Shown one piece after another: positions 1 to 10,612 of a DNA stretch of 64,000 nucleotides. Every line of letters starts with the position of its first letter. The first letter of the stretch is position 1. The notes under the pieces are model-generated. The model was given only the letters and a program-made list of their open reading frames with translations. It searched no databases and was not told the origin of the DNA. Made by a program: the position numbers and the translations under genes. The DNA is from Isochrysis galbana (Eukaryota; Haptophyta; Isochrysidales; Isochrysidaceae): contig CM030942.1 in assembly GCA_018136815.1 (NCBI GenBank), positions 1,697,171 through 1,761,170 on the forward strand, written 5' to 3'.

Positions 1-3000
1 GCATGGCCTGGTAATCGCATGCAGACGCGATCCCCAGGTTCGAAACGAGCTGGTCTTTGAGACTTGATCGTAGCGTCACGGACCGACTCAGCCTGAGCGG
101 CTAGGGTAGCCTCGAGAGCGCTGGACCAAGAGAGGCGGAGGCTCGCATTGAGCCTGGATGCGTACGAGCGAACGTCGGCGGACGCCGCCTCGAGAGCAGT
201 TGGCGAAACAGACTTCGGATCAGAGAGTTGAGCGGGCAGACGCAGCTCACGCCCAAAGATCAAAGACGCTGGAGACCGGGAGGTAACACGACCGGAAGAA
301 GCCCTCAACGAGAGGAGTAGGAACGGCAAATGGTCGACCCAATGGCTGCCACCCTCGTTCGAGGCGCGCATCAAACGGATGAGCGTTTGCTGAGCGCGTT
401 CGACGAAGCCTACACCTTCATGTCGGTACGGCTCTGTACTCGACAAATCAGTCCCGGTGAGCTCCAGAATACGCGAAACAAGAACCGAACAAAGATTCGA
501 ACCGGCGTCGGTTCGAAGCTGCCTAGGGACTCCATAACGCGTCACAATCAAGCGGATGAACATGTCCAAGGCTACTTCCGACGAGGGATCCCCATTCGAC
601 GGCTCAGCCTCAATCCATCGAGTGAGCGAGTCGATGAAGACGACCAGCTTGTCGTAACCCGAGACTCCAGGCACGAAGTTGTGAGTGGGAGCTAGCGAGA
701 GCACGTCGCAGTAGACCACATCAAAGGGGTAGGTACCCACAGAGAGACCGGAGGGCGACGCTAGAGCCCTAGGTAGCGGCTTGGCGAGGGTGCACTCGTG
801 GCATTCTCGGACGTAGGACGCAACGTCGGAAGACATGCCAGGCCAGTATACCCGAGTACGAAGAAGACCAGACATACGAGAAACTCCGAGGTGACCGGAG
901 CGATCGTGGTAGGCGAAAAGGTAGCGAGACCGCAAGGAGGGCGGAACATAGAGCACTAGCGAGTCCGGGTCGGTGGAGTCAAGGACGGTGCGATAGTAGA
1001 CGAGCCCATCGTGAACGACGAAACGGCGAAACATCTTGGATTGCTGAGCGGGAACGGGAGCGACAGAACTGGAACACGAATCATCTTCGGCAATGGGGCC
1101 TGAGGCGGCGGCCGGCGGAGGCGACCCTTGGCCTGATGGCTCGTGATTGACCGTCTCTCTTGAGCCTAGGAGTGGCTCTACGAACGGATCTTCCGCCAGG
1201 GCCGCTCTCATCTCTTCGGAAGTCGGCGTACCCGGAGCCAAATAACTGGACTGGATGGCGGGCCCGGAATCGGAGGCTCGACGACGAGATCGGTCCAAAG
1301 CTTGAAGCCCTCGCGCCGTAACTACGGAGCGCGTGATGGCAGCCACCGGATGAGACCGTTCATGCTCGGCTAGAGACTCTGAGCCAGGCTCACGTACCGC
1401 TAACGACGCTGGGCCGGCGAGTGGTTCGTCTTCGTGTTCCGGCTCCAGGGATGCTAGCCGGGAGAGCCCGTCAGCATCCTGATGAACAGCTCTTGGTTTA
1501 TGTTCGACATCGAACCGGTACTCAGCCAACTTGAGAGCCCACCGAGTCAGCCGAGAGGCTGGCCCACCGGCTACTTGATCCTTCATGGTATGCAGCCATC
1601 GCAGCGCGGAGTGGTCGACGACTAACTTGAACCGACGCCCCCAAAGGTAGGGTCGCCAATTTCGGATTGATTCCAGGGCAGCCAAGAGCTCAATCTCGGT
1701 CACCGTCCAATGGCGTTCGGCCGAGGTGAGACTGCGAGCGTAGTACCCAACGACTCGTTCACGGTTATCGTCTCCTAGCTGCGAGAGGATGCCGGCGATA
1801 CCCAACTTGCTAGCCCCATCGGTCTTGACGATGAAGGGCCGATCATCCCTGGGTGGAGTCAAGACGGGCTCCGAAGTGATCGCTGTCTTGAGCTCTTGGA
1901 TAGCTCGGCGACACTCCTCGGACTGGGACTCCTTTGCCACGTCGCAGCCCTTCCGCGTGAGAGCAGTGAGGGGAGCAGCCTTAGCGGCGAATTGGCGAAT
2001 GAATCGACGATAGTAGGAGCAAAGGCCGAGGAAAGATCGAACCGCTTCCAAGGAGTTGATGGATGACGGGTCGATGTCGGCGACAGCTGCGACCTTCTTC
2101 GGGTCCATCTTGAGACCTTCCCTCGAGACAACGTGACCGAGGTACTCCGTAGAGGTGGCAAAGAAGACACACTTGGACATCTTGCAGGTCAGGCCGGCCC
2201 ACTCTAGCCGCTCGAGAACGAGGTCTAGCCGGTGAAGCATTTGCTCGAACGAAGCCTGTGCCCTGGCCTCTTCGGAAGGACCCACGCCCGTTGACCAGAT
2301 GCCCACATCATCGAGGTAAGGCATGCAGATCTCCCACGCTAGCGCACCGAGAACGATGTCCATCAAGCGGCACATGTAGGAGGGACCTGATTGGATGCCG
2401 AACGGTAGAAAGTTGAACTCGTATTTGCCGCGGTGGGTAGTGAAAGCGGTGATATGTTTGTGCGACTCTTTGATCGGGATGCCCCAAAAACCAGAGGCTA
2501 AATCGAGAGTACATAAAAAGAGAGAACTGAGCGGCCCTTGGCCGGACGCTAGCCTATCAATAGCCTCTACAATGAGGGGTAGAGGGCTATCCTCGACGCG
2601 TAGCTTGGCGTTCGTGTCGCGGTAGTCCACGCAGAATCGAACGGAGCCATCTTTCTTGCTGACCAGGACTACTCGGGAAGCCCAAGCCGAATTTGACTTG
2701 CGAATAATGCCGGCGGCTTCCATCTTGGCTACCTCCTCTTCTATGATGAGCTCGCCTGCGCGGCCCACTCTAGACGGAGCATGCCGGTGAGGAACAGCGC
2801 CGGGGTTGAGTGGCAACTCCACCTCGAGAACGTGCGTATGGTTTGGAGCCCCCGGGTGCAACGCGAAAGCTTTGATGCGCCGGGCCAAGAGTTGGCGTAC
2901 TTCTTCTCGTTGATCGTCGGAAAGAAGCCGGTCCGGATCGATGGTGGCTGAGTCGAGTAGAGATCGTTGCTCCTCGCTCAGCGCGGTGACAGGGTCACCA

Positions 3001-6000
3001 TCCCCCTCGCTTCCATTCGGAGTCCAGCCCCGGTGCAACTTGAAACGCACCTGGAGCGAAGCTATCGGATGCAGAGACGGCAGGGTCAGCGCATCGACTC
3101 CGGTGTGGACGATCGTCACCGCGATGCGGCGATCGTCCGTGGGCGTGACCACCGTGGGCATTACGAGAGGGGACGAATCGAGAGCCTCGCGATTTGGTAG
3201 GCGGTCGACCAGCATCGCGCAGTCCGAATGATCTCGGAGAGCTAGCGGAACCCTGACCCAGATGGTTGCGCGGTGGAAGGCAGGAATCGTCACCGCTTGC
3301 TCCGTGTAGAGAAGATATTCGGACGAGGTAGACGCCGGAGCTTTGGCCGCAAACTCGTCGGCAGACTCAAAGAGAGGTGTATAGAGTGGCTGTCTAGCAT
3401 CAGCAGCAGCCTCACCCTCCGATCCGGCCGGGACCTCTCGTGTTGCCGTCGACCTCTCCAGAAAGTCGACAGTCAGCGGCTGACCGGGTGACATCGAGAT
3501 AGCTCCGACGAAGCCGGCGTCCGCGACTGGGGGCGGCGCCGTGGAAACTCTGACTACACATTCGGAAAGGGCTCTTGAAGAGTCTTCTGAATCGCCAGAG
3601 GCCGGACGGAGGCGGAGGCTTCCTTCCGAGCTCGCGGCGTCGAGAGAAATGGTAGCGGAGTGGGCGGCCAAAAAATCGTTCCCGAGCAGAAGCATCGGGT
3701 TTCCTTCGATGACCGCGAACGAATGACGGAAGAGGCGACCGGACAAGGAGAAGACGAGGCTAGCCCGGCCCCTAGTGATGAGAGGAAGGCCGTCCGGCCC
3801 ATGTAGGTTGGGGACGGTAGCGTCCGATACGCGTTCGACGCAGGCGTCTTCAGGTAGTCGATCGAGAAGAGCAGTGGTGATTACTGACGGGCCCGCTCCA
3901 GTGTCAGCCAGGGTGCTGTTCACCGTGAGGGCAACGTCCGGGAGAACGAACCCTTGAGCTGCGCGGTCGCCATCGGCACGGCAGACCACGAGATCGCGGA
4001 CATAGAGGCAGTGACGAGGGTAGAGCGGCGGCGGAGTGTCCGCGATAGATTCCACCGGAAGTGAGGTTCCGGCTCCGGGTGACAGGGTGGTTGGATTGGA
4101 GGCTAGCCTGGACGGAGAAGATTCATCGACGTGGGGCACTCGCTCGATAGCGGCGGCCACCGTCTGCGGCACGAATGGTATCGAGGAGCGTGGGGATGCC
4201 TTTGCTGAACTAGAGGGGTTAGGCACGCCATCATAGCCTAGCCCTCGACGGTCCGTCGGATGCCGAGGTTGATCCATTTGGCGTGACCATTCCTTCTCCA
4301 GGGACTTCTGCAAGTCTGTCTTCGGAAGCTTCGACAACTCGGAAAATCCGGCCGCACTGAGGCCCCTAGCGGTAGCCCCATCGCAATACAGTGCCCGTGG
4401 AGTATCCTCTCCTTCGGCGGCGTCGGAGGGCTTGGTCTCGAGGGTCTGCATGCTCCGGTGTTCTGGCATCTCGGGCGTGTCATCTTCTCCCGAGTCGGGC
4501 CCGACATCCCAGGTTTCGAGTGGCCTTTCGGCTACGAACGAATTGGTCAGTTCGGCCACTCCCTCGTCGCCAGCCGTGAAGGAGGCGCTCGGAGATAGTG
4601 CATTGATGCCTTGAGAGCCCAGTCGAGACAAGATGGGAGGTTCCGACGGCTCCGCAGCTGCCGCTTGCTCAGCGATTTCTTGGGCGATGGAAGGCGTGAC
4701 ATCCTGCCACCGATGGACCCCCGAAATTACATCACGGTCGAAGACCTGCCACTTGCTGCGGCGCTTCTTCACCGTGTTTGGAGGGCCTGGCGTTGTAGAG
4801 CGGTCCTCTATGGGCCACTCCCACGGCAGGAAGCGGTCTCCTTCCGCCTCGGCCTCGTCTTGCGATACGTTTGTTTCCGAGTCCTCCTGATGAAGCAGGC
4901 GAGAAGCATCGGCAACGGGGCCTGCGTCCGGGATCACGACAACCGAATCAGACACTGGCGAACCGCTGGGAGGCGTGAGGTGAGAGCTAGAAGCTGCTTC
5001 GCCTCTCCCCTCCATGAAACGAGCCAGAGCCGTCCTCGGCTCAGCCAGCTCGAAACCGGTCGAGCAAAGCGAAGGGCGTTCTCTCAAGCTGGCAGCTGCT
5101 TGGGAAATTGCCCAGTCCACCGTGAAGTCGAGCGAACGCGACGCCTTGGCTTCGCGCGCATAACGGCGCAAGACCGGCATCCACTGGGCCGCCATTGCAC
5201 CGGCAATGCCCACATAGGTGCGGCTGCGAAGGGCGCCACGGTGGGGCGACGGCGATAGATCCGCCATAGCGGATAGACGTCCCTCGACAATCTTCGAAGG
5301 CTGCAAGGACGGGAGTGAAGCCGTCAGGTACAGGCCAGTTGCTTTTTGATGGCCCGTGCCGTGCTGCCACGGCTGCACAAACTGCCGCGGTCGCAACCCC
5401 CCGACTAAGGCGGAGGCTTCCGCGTGCATTCGAGGATTTTCGACGGCAACGAAAGGCGCGTCGGCGCTCGCCATGGCGAGGAAGACTCTAGCGGCGGATT
5501 CGAGAGCCTGGCGTCGTCCCGGCTCCCGATCGAGCCACTGGCAACTCACCGCCGACAAATACGTGCACGGCGGATGCGCGACCACGAGGTCCCAACCGAG
5601 GTTTTGAATGTGAAGAGCATCTCCGCAGAAGTGGGGAATGTAGTCGATCTCCGACGGTCGTAGATCGCACGTCGCGACGTGCGCTCCGGCGAGTAGGAAC
5701 ATCGAAGACACGACCCCGCTAGCTTCACCGACGACTAGAACGCGGGGTGGAGGAATCCCCTCGGCCGCGTCGAGCGTCACGGCGTCGTGGATCGCCGCTA
5801 ACTCAGCGCAAAGCTCGTCAAAATGCGTCGGCAGTACGGCAGCGGGTGATGAATGAGTGCTCGCGTGCGGCCGCCGCAAGGCTAGAGCAGCTTCGGCGAG
5901 ATGGCGGGGCAAGATGACGGAGGAACCGCTAGCCCGGGCACGGGAGGCGGCTAACATTTGGAGCTCGCGCGTAGGGGCGCGGGCAGCTTCAGTAGACTTG

Positions 6001-7193
6001 GCGGCCGAGGAACAACCAACCACGGCGATCCGGTGGATGGCCTCGGCAGTAGAATTCAGGGGGAGGGGGTCGTCGCCCTGAAGTTTCGGTGGGCTAGACC
6101 TGAAGGGGGTTGGCCCCGGCGGGCGATCCCTGGAACGGGGATCCTCCGGAGAGCCGAGAGAAAGAGGAGACGCCGGCGTCCGTGTGGGGCGCGACGAGAG
6201 ATCGTAATCGACGGCCACTGCGTCTCCCGAGTCTGGGGTGGCCACGGCGTGAGCGCGGAAAGCCGCAGCTCCCTTGGAACCTTCAACTTCATTGACTCCG
6301 GAAGCCGACCCTTCCGGGTCGGGAACCAAGTCAGAAACGAGAACGGGTGCAACTTCGAGACGAGAGAATGAACACGATGACGGAGAAATATAACGAACCG
6401 GGGAGAGAGGTGAGGAGGAGGCACTAGTCTCCGCCTCCACTGCACGAGAACCTACGGTAGACAACGACAATTTGTCCGCAGAGCGGCTCCGGCTATGGCC
6501 CTTGGGAGAGAGGTCTCCAGTGGGGTCCCGCCGGGAAAGAGCAGAAACAGGTAGAGCACCAACAACATTTTCGGACGCGGCAGCGGCCACGTCGGACCTA
6601 TCCCTAGAACCTAGAGCAGAAGATGATACCGAGTCGACAGCCCTCGAGGGCTTCACAACCGATTGTTTACGAAACGAAGAGACCGAAGACGCGTCGAATC
6701 TACCTAGCCCACCCCCTTGGGCAGGGCCGTCGGGGAGTGAATCCAGGGATGAAGATGCGTCGAAAGACCTAGGAGAATTAGAAGAAACCGAAGACAGCAT
6801 AGTATCCGTAGAAATAGATTCCAAGAGGGGCAGCGAGCGAGAATCGGCCCCTAACATCCTAATAGCGTGCGGAGTAATAGAAGAACTTGTAGACGTACAC
6901 GAATTTCGGAGAGTCGGGTCGCGACTATCTCCGGGGCAAACCTGTTTCCAGGAGCCCGGGTCAAGTGTCGACTCCGGCTTCCGAGATAGCCGTTTGGCGG
7001 GGGCTTCAGCCGGCGAGGCGGCTCCCACCGTCGAGGACTGAATAGAGCTAGAGACAGGGGGAGAATCGCCGCGTCGACAGCTCTTCTCCCCAAGCGGCGT
7101 AGGGATCGGATCGGGATGGTGGTGGTGGCGTTCAGGCCCACCGCCCGCGATGTTCTCCGCCAGGGTTTGAAGGACGGGGACCCCGCCGGACCC
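1..7193 (-). CDS. pol: Gypsy Pol polyprotein: methyltransferase, protease, RT, RNase H, integrase (3' end outside window)
   Basis: One uninterrupted frame of about 2,397 codons runs from the TAG at 7,196-7,194 to the left edge. The first 400 codons are Ser/Pro-rich linker, with five successive His near the start. A cytosine methyltransferase-like domain follows at 5,760-5,180. The aspartic protease shows ADTGAG, with the catalytic Asp codon at 3,905-3,903, and a downstream LLGNDFL. Reverse transcriptase shows RFCVDYRDTN near 2,640 and the catalytic MPYLDDV with its two Asp codons at 2,312-2,307. RNase H begins at IVKTDGASKLGIAG near 1,830. Integrase shows an HHCC zinc region (about 905-790), catalytic Asp in VYCDVLSL (about 705) and LRTDAGSN (about 525), and Glu in GFVERAQQ (about 405). 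The window ends in a GDRVCMRLPGH stretch typical of the integrase C-terminal domain. The first in-frame ATG is 112 codons after the stop, which favours readthrough over reinitiation. Confidence 0.93.
5181..5760 (-). other. Phage/bacterial-type cytosine-C5 methyltransferase-like domain inside Pol
   Basis: In the pol frame the motifs appear in order: SAM-binding RVLVVGEASGVV (about 5,744-5,710) followed by acidic CDLRPSE; a motif III-like HFCGDALHI; motif IV DLVVAHPPCTYLS, with the candidate catalytic Cys codon at 5,567-5,565; motif VI FVAVENPRMH (ENP at 5,441-5,433); QPWQHG (5,375-5,358); and a terminal RSRTYVGIAGAMAAQW (5,228-5,181). This order, and especially the AHPPCTYL, AVENP, QPW and RSRT..GIA blocks, matches a family common in bacteriophages and bacteria that is annotated as DNA cytosine methyltransferase. 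It is unlike eukaryotic DNMT1 or DNMT3. Motifs are intact, so activity is plausible; the target base and site specificity are inference. Confidence 0.85.
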
Positions 7194-7829
7194 CTACTGA
7201 GGCTTAACCCGGACCATCGAGCGAAGAAGCTTATGAATGTGCTCGTCCGATCCGCACTCTCCGCAGCCAGCCTCACACAGAAAGCGGATATATGGCTGAC
7301 AGATGACGGGGTTGTGAGCACCGTCTCCCGTGCCATATTTCCAGGCTTCGCTGGATGGAGTGCCAGGAGGAGCTTGAGGTCGGAAAGCGCAGAAGGCACA
7401 GCCGTTTTCGTTCGTCCATTCGGTGATTCCCCTATTGATATCGTCCGTTCGTGGAGTTTCCATTGAATTATCGGCCGGTCGGCACTTTGCTAGCGCCGCC
7501 GAGACCCTTGGGTGCTTGGCATAGCCTGCTACGGCCCAGAAGCGGGCTCGGGCCCGATTCCAAAGCTCGGGCGTCCACCGGGATACGCCCAAATCGGGCG
7601 GTAGCCCTTGGCCGTTCGCCGGCGGATCGCAGCGACGGCTGGGCGGCCGAGACGAGCCTCCCTTTCGACCCGGTGGATCGGTCAGTATAGCCGGCAACGG
7701 TGAGTTGGAGTGGTAACTTGCCGGCGGTGCAGCAGCCCGATAATCAGGCTTCGAAGCAGGCGAATGTCCCTGTCCGCGAAGAGCTTCCGCCACGGTAGCT
7801 TGGACGGCCGCCTGCACGGCGGCAACCAT
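7194..7829 (-). CDS. Gypsy nucleocapsid-like zinc-finger ORF between gag and pol
   Basis: This 211-codon frame starts at ATG 7,829 and ends at TAG 7,196-7,194. It lies in the same frame as gag (which ends with TAG at 7,853-7,851, eight codons before this ATG) and as pol. The C-terminal third has a Cys/His cluster: CAFC, then about 28 residues later C-x7-C-x3-C-x2-C followed by DEHIHKLL. That resembles a zinc-binding fold rather than a classical retroviral CCHC knuckle. The likely role is RNA binding and packaging, as for nucleocapsid. It may be made only as part of a Gag-readthrough product or from its own ATG; the sequence alone does not decide. The rest of the ORF is Pro/Ala/Arg-rich. Confidence 0.75.
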   Translation of the reverse strand: MVAAVQAAVQATVAEALRGQGHSPASKPDYRAAAPPASYHSNSPLPAILTDPPGRKGGSSRPPSRRCDPPANGQGLPPDLGVSRWTPELWNRARARFWAVAGYAKHPRVSAALAKCRPADNSMETPRTDDINRGITEWTNENGCAFCAFRPQAPPGTPSSEAWKYGTGDGAHNPVICQPYIRFLCEAGCGECGSDEHIHKLLRSMVRVKPQ

Positions 7830-7850
7830 GTCCGTGGTCGAAGCGGTCTT

Positions 7851-9536
7851 CTAGGACGAGGAAGTCTCGTTCTTTGCCTCGCCTGAGGCTTTAGTGCGTA
7901 CGCTAGCCACGGTTTGCTTCGTCGAGGGCCGGGATTGATGACGCTTCACCCGAGCCTGCTCGTAAGGGCTGAGGTACCGTTGGCAGAGGTTGACGCACGA
8001 GAGCGCCGACCGACCTAGCTCGTGGTTCTCTACGCGGAAACGAGTCTCCGCGAGCACCTCCGCAAATTTAATAGCATTATCGACGCCGCGCTGAGGATCA
8101 ACCTTATCGTTCCGGATGATTTCTTCGAACCTCTGGTTGATCTCATGGGCCATGTTTGGATGATCCCACACGTTGGTGGAGTCAACCGCGGAATCGCCAA
8201 GCTTGCGGATGTAGGCGCGAACCAAATTCTTGCTGAGCTCACATAGATCAGCGCCAGCCTCGCGCTCCCTCATGCGGTCCCACTCCATCGACGCCGAGTC
8301 TTTCGCGAAACCATCGGCCCCGTTTGCGAAGGTCCCGTCGCATTTGCGAAGAAGGACGTCAGCAGCGAGGACAGGATTGAGAGCGAGGGCGCGGTCCTCC
8401 ACTAGATCGAGGAGGAAGGCGAAGATGCGAGAATTGCCGCTGGAATTGGCTCCGGCTGCCGCGAGGAGGGAGGTAAATATTTCGCGATGATCGCAGCCGA
8501 GCGCTAGTGCCCGCTCCAACGGCTTGATGAGAGTTAGCCGAAATTCGTTCCAGGCTGTCGCCGCGGTTTGAACGTTATCGGAGGCGAGGGCCTTTGGGAA
8601 GCGGAGCTCCGAAAGCTCTTTGCCCATCCTGACCTGATGGTGAAGGGTTTGCTCTGCTGAGAAGCGGCTACGCACCCATTTGAGCAAGTGGTCCTCCTCC
8701 ATGAAAATTCGGCAATGCCAAACGTTGCCCGCCAGGGAGAGGTTGCTCTTCAAAATGGTATGGATGAGCTCATGCTCGTCGGAGTCGCGGTAAAGGGCGG
8801 CCAGATCGCGTGAGGGCAGGGCGAGGAGATTTTTCCACTCGCTTACAACTGCCTCTCGCTCATCCATCCCCACCGCAAGGCAGGGGTCGCGAGGGTGGCG
8901 GAACGGCACCACCGGGGTCGGGCCCCGGTGAGGGCTCTGATCCTGGCGGCGGGGTTCCGATTTGGAGGTCGGGTACGCCGACCGTGGAACCCTAGAAGCC
9001 GGAGAGGCGTGGCCCTTTGGGTCTAGAGCAGGAGGCTCGCCCATGGGTGGTTCCCTCTGAACCGGCCTAGCAGAATCCGCAGCCGCCTCGGTCCGATCCA
9101 TGGACGGACTTGAAGCGGGCTCTTGGCGGGCTTGGAGTAGCTGAGTCAGGGCTTTGAACCCTGCTTCAACTTGATCCCGGAGAAGCCCCTCCCTCGCCTC
9201 TGCCGCGGCAAGGGATGAATGTAGGCGCTCCACAGCCCCTTTTAGGGTGTTGGTCTCCGCCTGAAGCCTTGCCATTTCCGCATCCTGACGCGCCGCGGCC
9301 GTCTCGATCGGGGTGATCTCTTGATCAAGGACCCCTTTTGATGACGGCGGGGCATAGTCCCGGTAAGCGGGGCTTCGGAAGCTGATCCCCTCCCCTTCAC
9401 CGACCTCAGACTCATCATCTCGAAGGTGAGGAGGGGGGTCAAACTGAATCAGAGGGAGGGGACCCTCCTCCACCTCATTGGCCAACTCAGCGACGCTGAA
9501 GTTGGCCTCATGCGGGAGAGGGTCATGCTCCACCAT
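7851..9536 (-). CDS. gag: Gypsy Gag (capsid) protein
   Basis: The frame from ATG 9,536 gives 561 residues; a few more in-frame codons lie upstream but begin without ATG. The N-terminal quarter is acidic and Pro-rich, then comes a predicted coiled coil (around AEMARLQAETNTLKGAVERL), a Pro/Arg linker, and a helical capsid-like half containing EWKNLLALPSRDLAAL and a conserved-looking FMEEDHLLKWVRSRF. A basic Ser/Lys tail ends at the TAG at 7,853-7,851. Position directly after the LTR segment and before the zinc-finger and pol frames identifies it as gag; the sequence itself is not one I recognise from a named family. Confidence 0.8.
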   Translation of the reverse strand: MVEHDPLPHEANFSVAELANEVEEGPLPLIQFDPPPHLRDDESEVGEGEGISFRSPAYRDYAPPSSKGVLDQEITPIETAAARQDAEMARLQAETNTLKGAVERLHSSLAAAEAREGLLRDQVEAGFKALTQLLQARQEPASSPSMDRTEAAADSARPVQREPPMGEPPALDPKGHASPASRVPRSAYPTSKSEPRRQDQSPHRGPTPVVPFRHPRDPCLAVGMDEREAVVSEWKNLLALPSRDLAALYRDSDEHELIHTILKSNLSLAGNVWHCRIFMEEDHLLKWVRSRFSAEQTLHHQVRMGKELSELRFPKALASDNVQTAATAWNEFRLTLIKPLERALALGCDHREIFTSLLAAAGANSSGNSRIFAFLLDLVEDRALALNPVLAADVLLRKCDGTFANGADGFAKDSASMEWDRMREREAGADLCELSKNLVRAYIRKLGDSAVDSTNVWDHPNMAHEINQRFEEIIRNDKVDPQRGVDNAIKFAEVLAETRFRVENHELGRSALSCVNLCQRYLSPYEQARVKRHQSRPSTKQTVASVRTKASGEAKNETSSS

Positions 9537-9757
9537 GGCCCGCTGTGATTGCACCCGGTGGGTGCCGAAGGAAGCGGACAAATCCTCGCATCCGCCACGA
9601 GCTGATCGGAGCCAGTCGTGGAGATAGCAGCCGGGGTGATGGGTGCCATTGGTGTAGCCTCAGAAGCCGTGGGATCACTCGGGACATCCCACGGGAGCAA
9701 AAGCTGCAGCGGGCAGAGAAGGTTCCCTGAGGGGTTCCTCCTCTGCGGCCGAGGACG

Positions 9758-10200
9758 CAAGCTTCGATTTCGTGCTTGTCGAGTCGAGCGGAGCCGGAGG
9801 GCTCTGAGCCACTCCGTCGCGAGCAGCACCGGCGGCTAGCGCGGCGCTTTGGCCCTCCTCCCCACCGGGAGTCGGATGAATGAAATTCTGGACTGGGTCG
9901 GGCAACCCATTTGGGTGTCTGGACGGGAACGAACGGCGAACGAAGGCTGTGGGGCGGCGAGGCGCTCCTAGCGGCCTAGTGTGTGGGTTGTAAGAGATTG
10001 TTAGACCTACAAAGAACTCTTCCCTCAGGGAGGGAGCCTAGGCTGCTTGAGTGCAGCGACGCAGCGAACAACGACGGACAAGAGCTGAGAACAACAGGAT
10101 ACACCGACTCACGAACACCGGAATCATTCACCCAAACAAAGCAATTATCAAGCAACCGCGACCCCAAATCACGATAACTCAAACACGTCGCGAGAGACGA
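9758..10200 (-). repeat. 5' LTR-like segment of the gypsy element, truncated by assembly gap
   Basis: This matches 15,518-15,857 from an AAGCTTCG junction onward, 11,990-12,420, and the reverse complement of the right part of 28,644-29,863. In element sense three copies share an end ...CTCGACTCGACA, so the LTR has a canonical CA 3' end; the gag ATG is about 245 nt downstream. The segment stops in a GA-rich run at the N gap. In the copy at 11,990 about 770 further bp follow that run, so that part is presumably missing here. Confidence 0.75.
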
Positions 10201-10300
10201 NNNNNNNNNNNNNNNNNNNNNNNNNNNNNNNNNNNNNNNNNNNNNNNNNNNNNNNNNNNNNNNNNNNNNNNNNNNNNNNNNNNNNNNNNNNNNNNNNNNN
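10201..10300. other. Assembly gap of 100 N
   Basis: Exactly 100 N, the usual placeholder for a gap of unknown size. Sequence to its right (from 10,301) does not continue the LTR, so the rest of the 5' LTR and possibly flanking DNA are missing. Confidence 0.99.
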
Positions 10301-10380
10301 GAGAATTTCGCTTTGGCGCGAATGCTGAAGGAGTCGAGCAAGTCTGGGGGGGCATGGTCCCCACGGGTTTCTCTTTTCGC

Positions 10381-10440
10381 GCCCCCCCCCCCCCCTGCCC
10401 GAGCCCCCCCCCCCCCCCCCTCCCCCCCCCCCCCCTTCCG
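10381..10440. repeat. Poly-C tracts upstream of RPC9
   Basis: Several C homopolymers (10 or more) broken by single bases. This lies within the 300-bp stretch between the N gap and the RPC9 start; nothing else recognisable is there. Homopolymer lengths here are likely unreliable. Confidence 0.8.
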
Positions 10441-10612
10441 TGCGCCTCCCACCTTAAGCGTGCTTATTTTTGAGGTACTCTAGAGTAGACCACCGTCCTC
10501 TTGTTTTTTTTAGCGGAGGGGCCCGCTCACTCGCGGACCACCTTTACGCCCCTCGCGCAGCCGATCCTCGGCCTCGCGCTGCACCCAGCTCGCCGCTGCA
10601 GGCCACTGACCA

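Larger units (their letters stand above)
1..10200 (-). mobile_element. Ty3/gypsy LTR retrotransposon carrying a DNA methyltransferase, incomplete at both ends
   Basis: Reading leftward, the element has an LTR-like segment (10,200-9,769), a leader, gag (9,536-7,851), a zinc-finger ORF (7,829-7,194) and a long pol frame open to base 1. Pol order is methyltransferase, protease, reverse transcriptase, RNase H, integrase; the RT-RH-IN order is that of Metaviridae (Ty3/gypsy). The 3' LTR lies outside the window and the 5' LTR runs into a 100-N gap. All reading frames are open, so the copy looks young. Other copies of its LTR-like segment occur at 11,990, 15,518 and 28,644. No chromodomain is visible, but the end of integrase is outside the window. 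Confidence 0.93.

Noticed and set aside
7194-7853. UAG reassigned to a sense codon in this organism
   Set aside because: RPC9 and the chromodomain gene end in TAG at the expected protein length, so TAG works as a stop; readthrough specific to the element is more likely.
1-10200. Algal virus or bacterial contamination as the source of the methyltransferase
   Set aside because: The domain is in frame with protease, RT, RNase H and integrase on one contiguous ORF, so it belongs to the retrotransposon whatever its ultimate origin.
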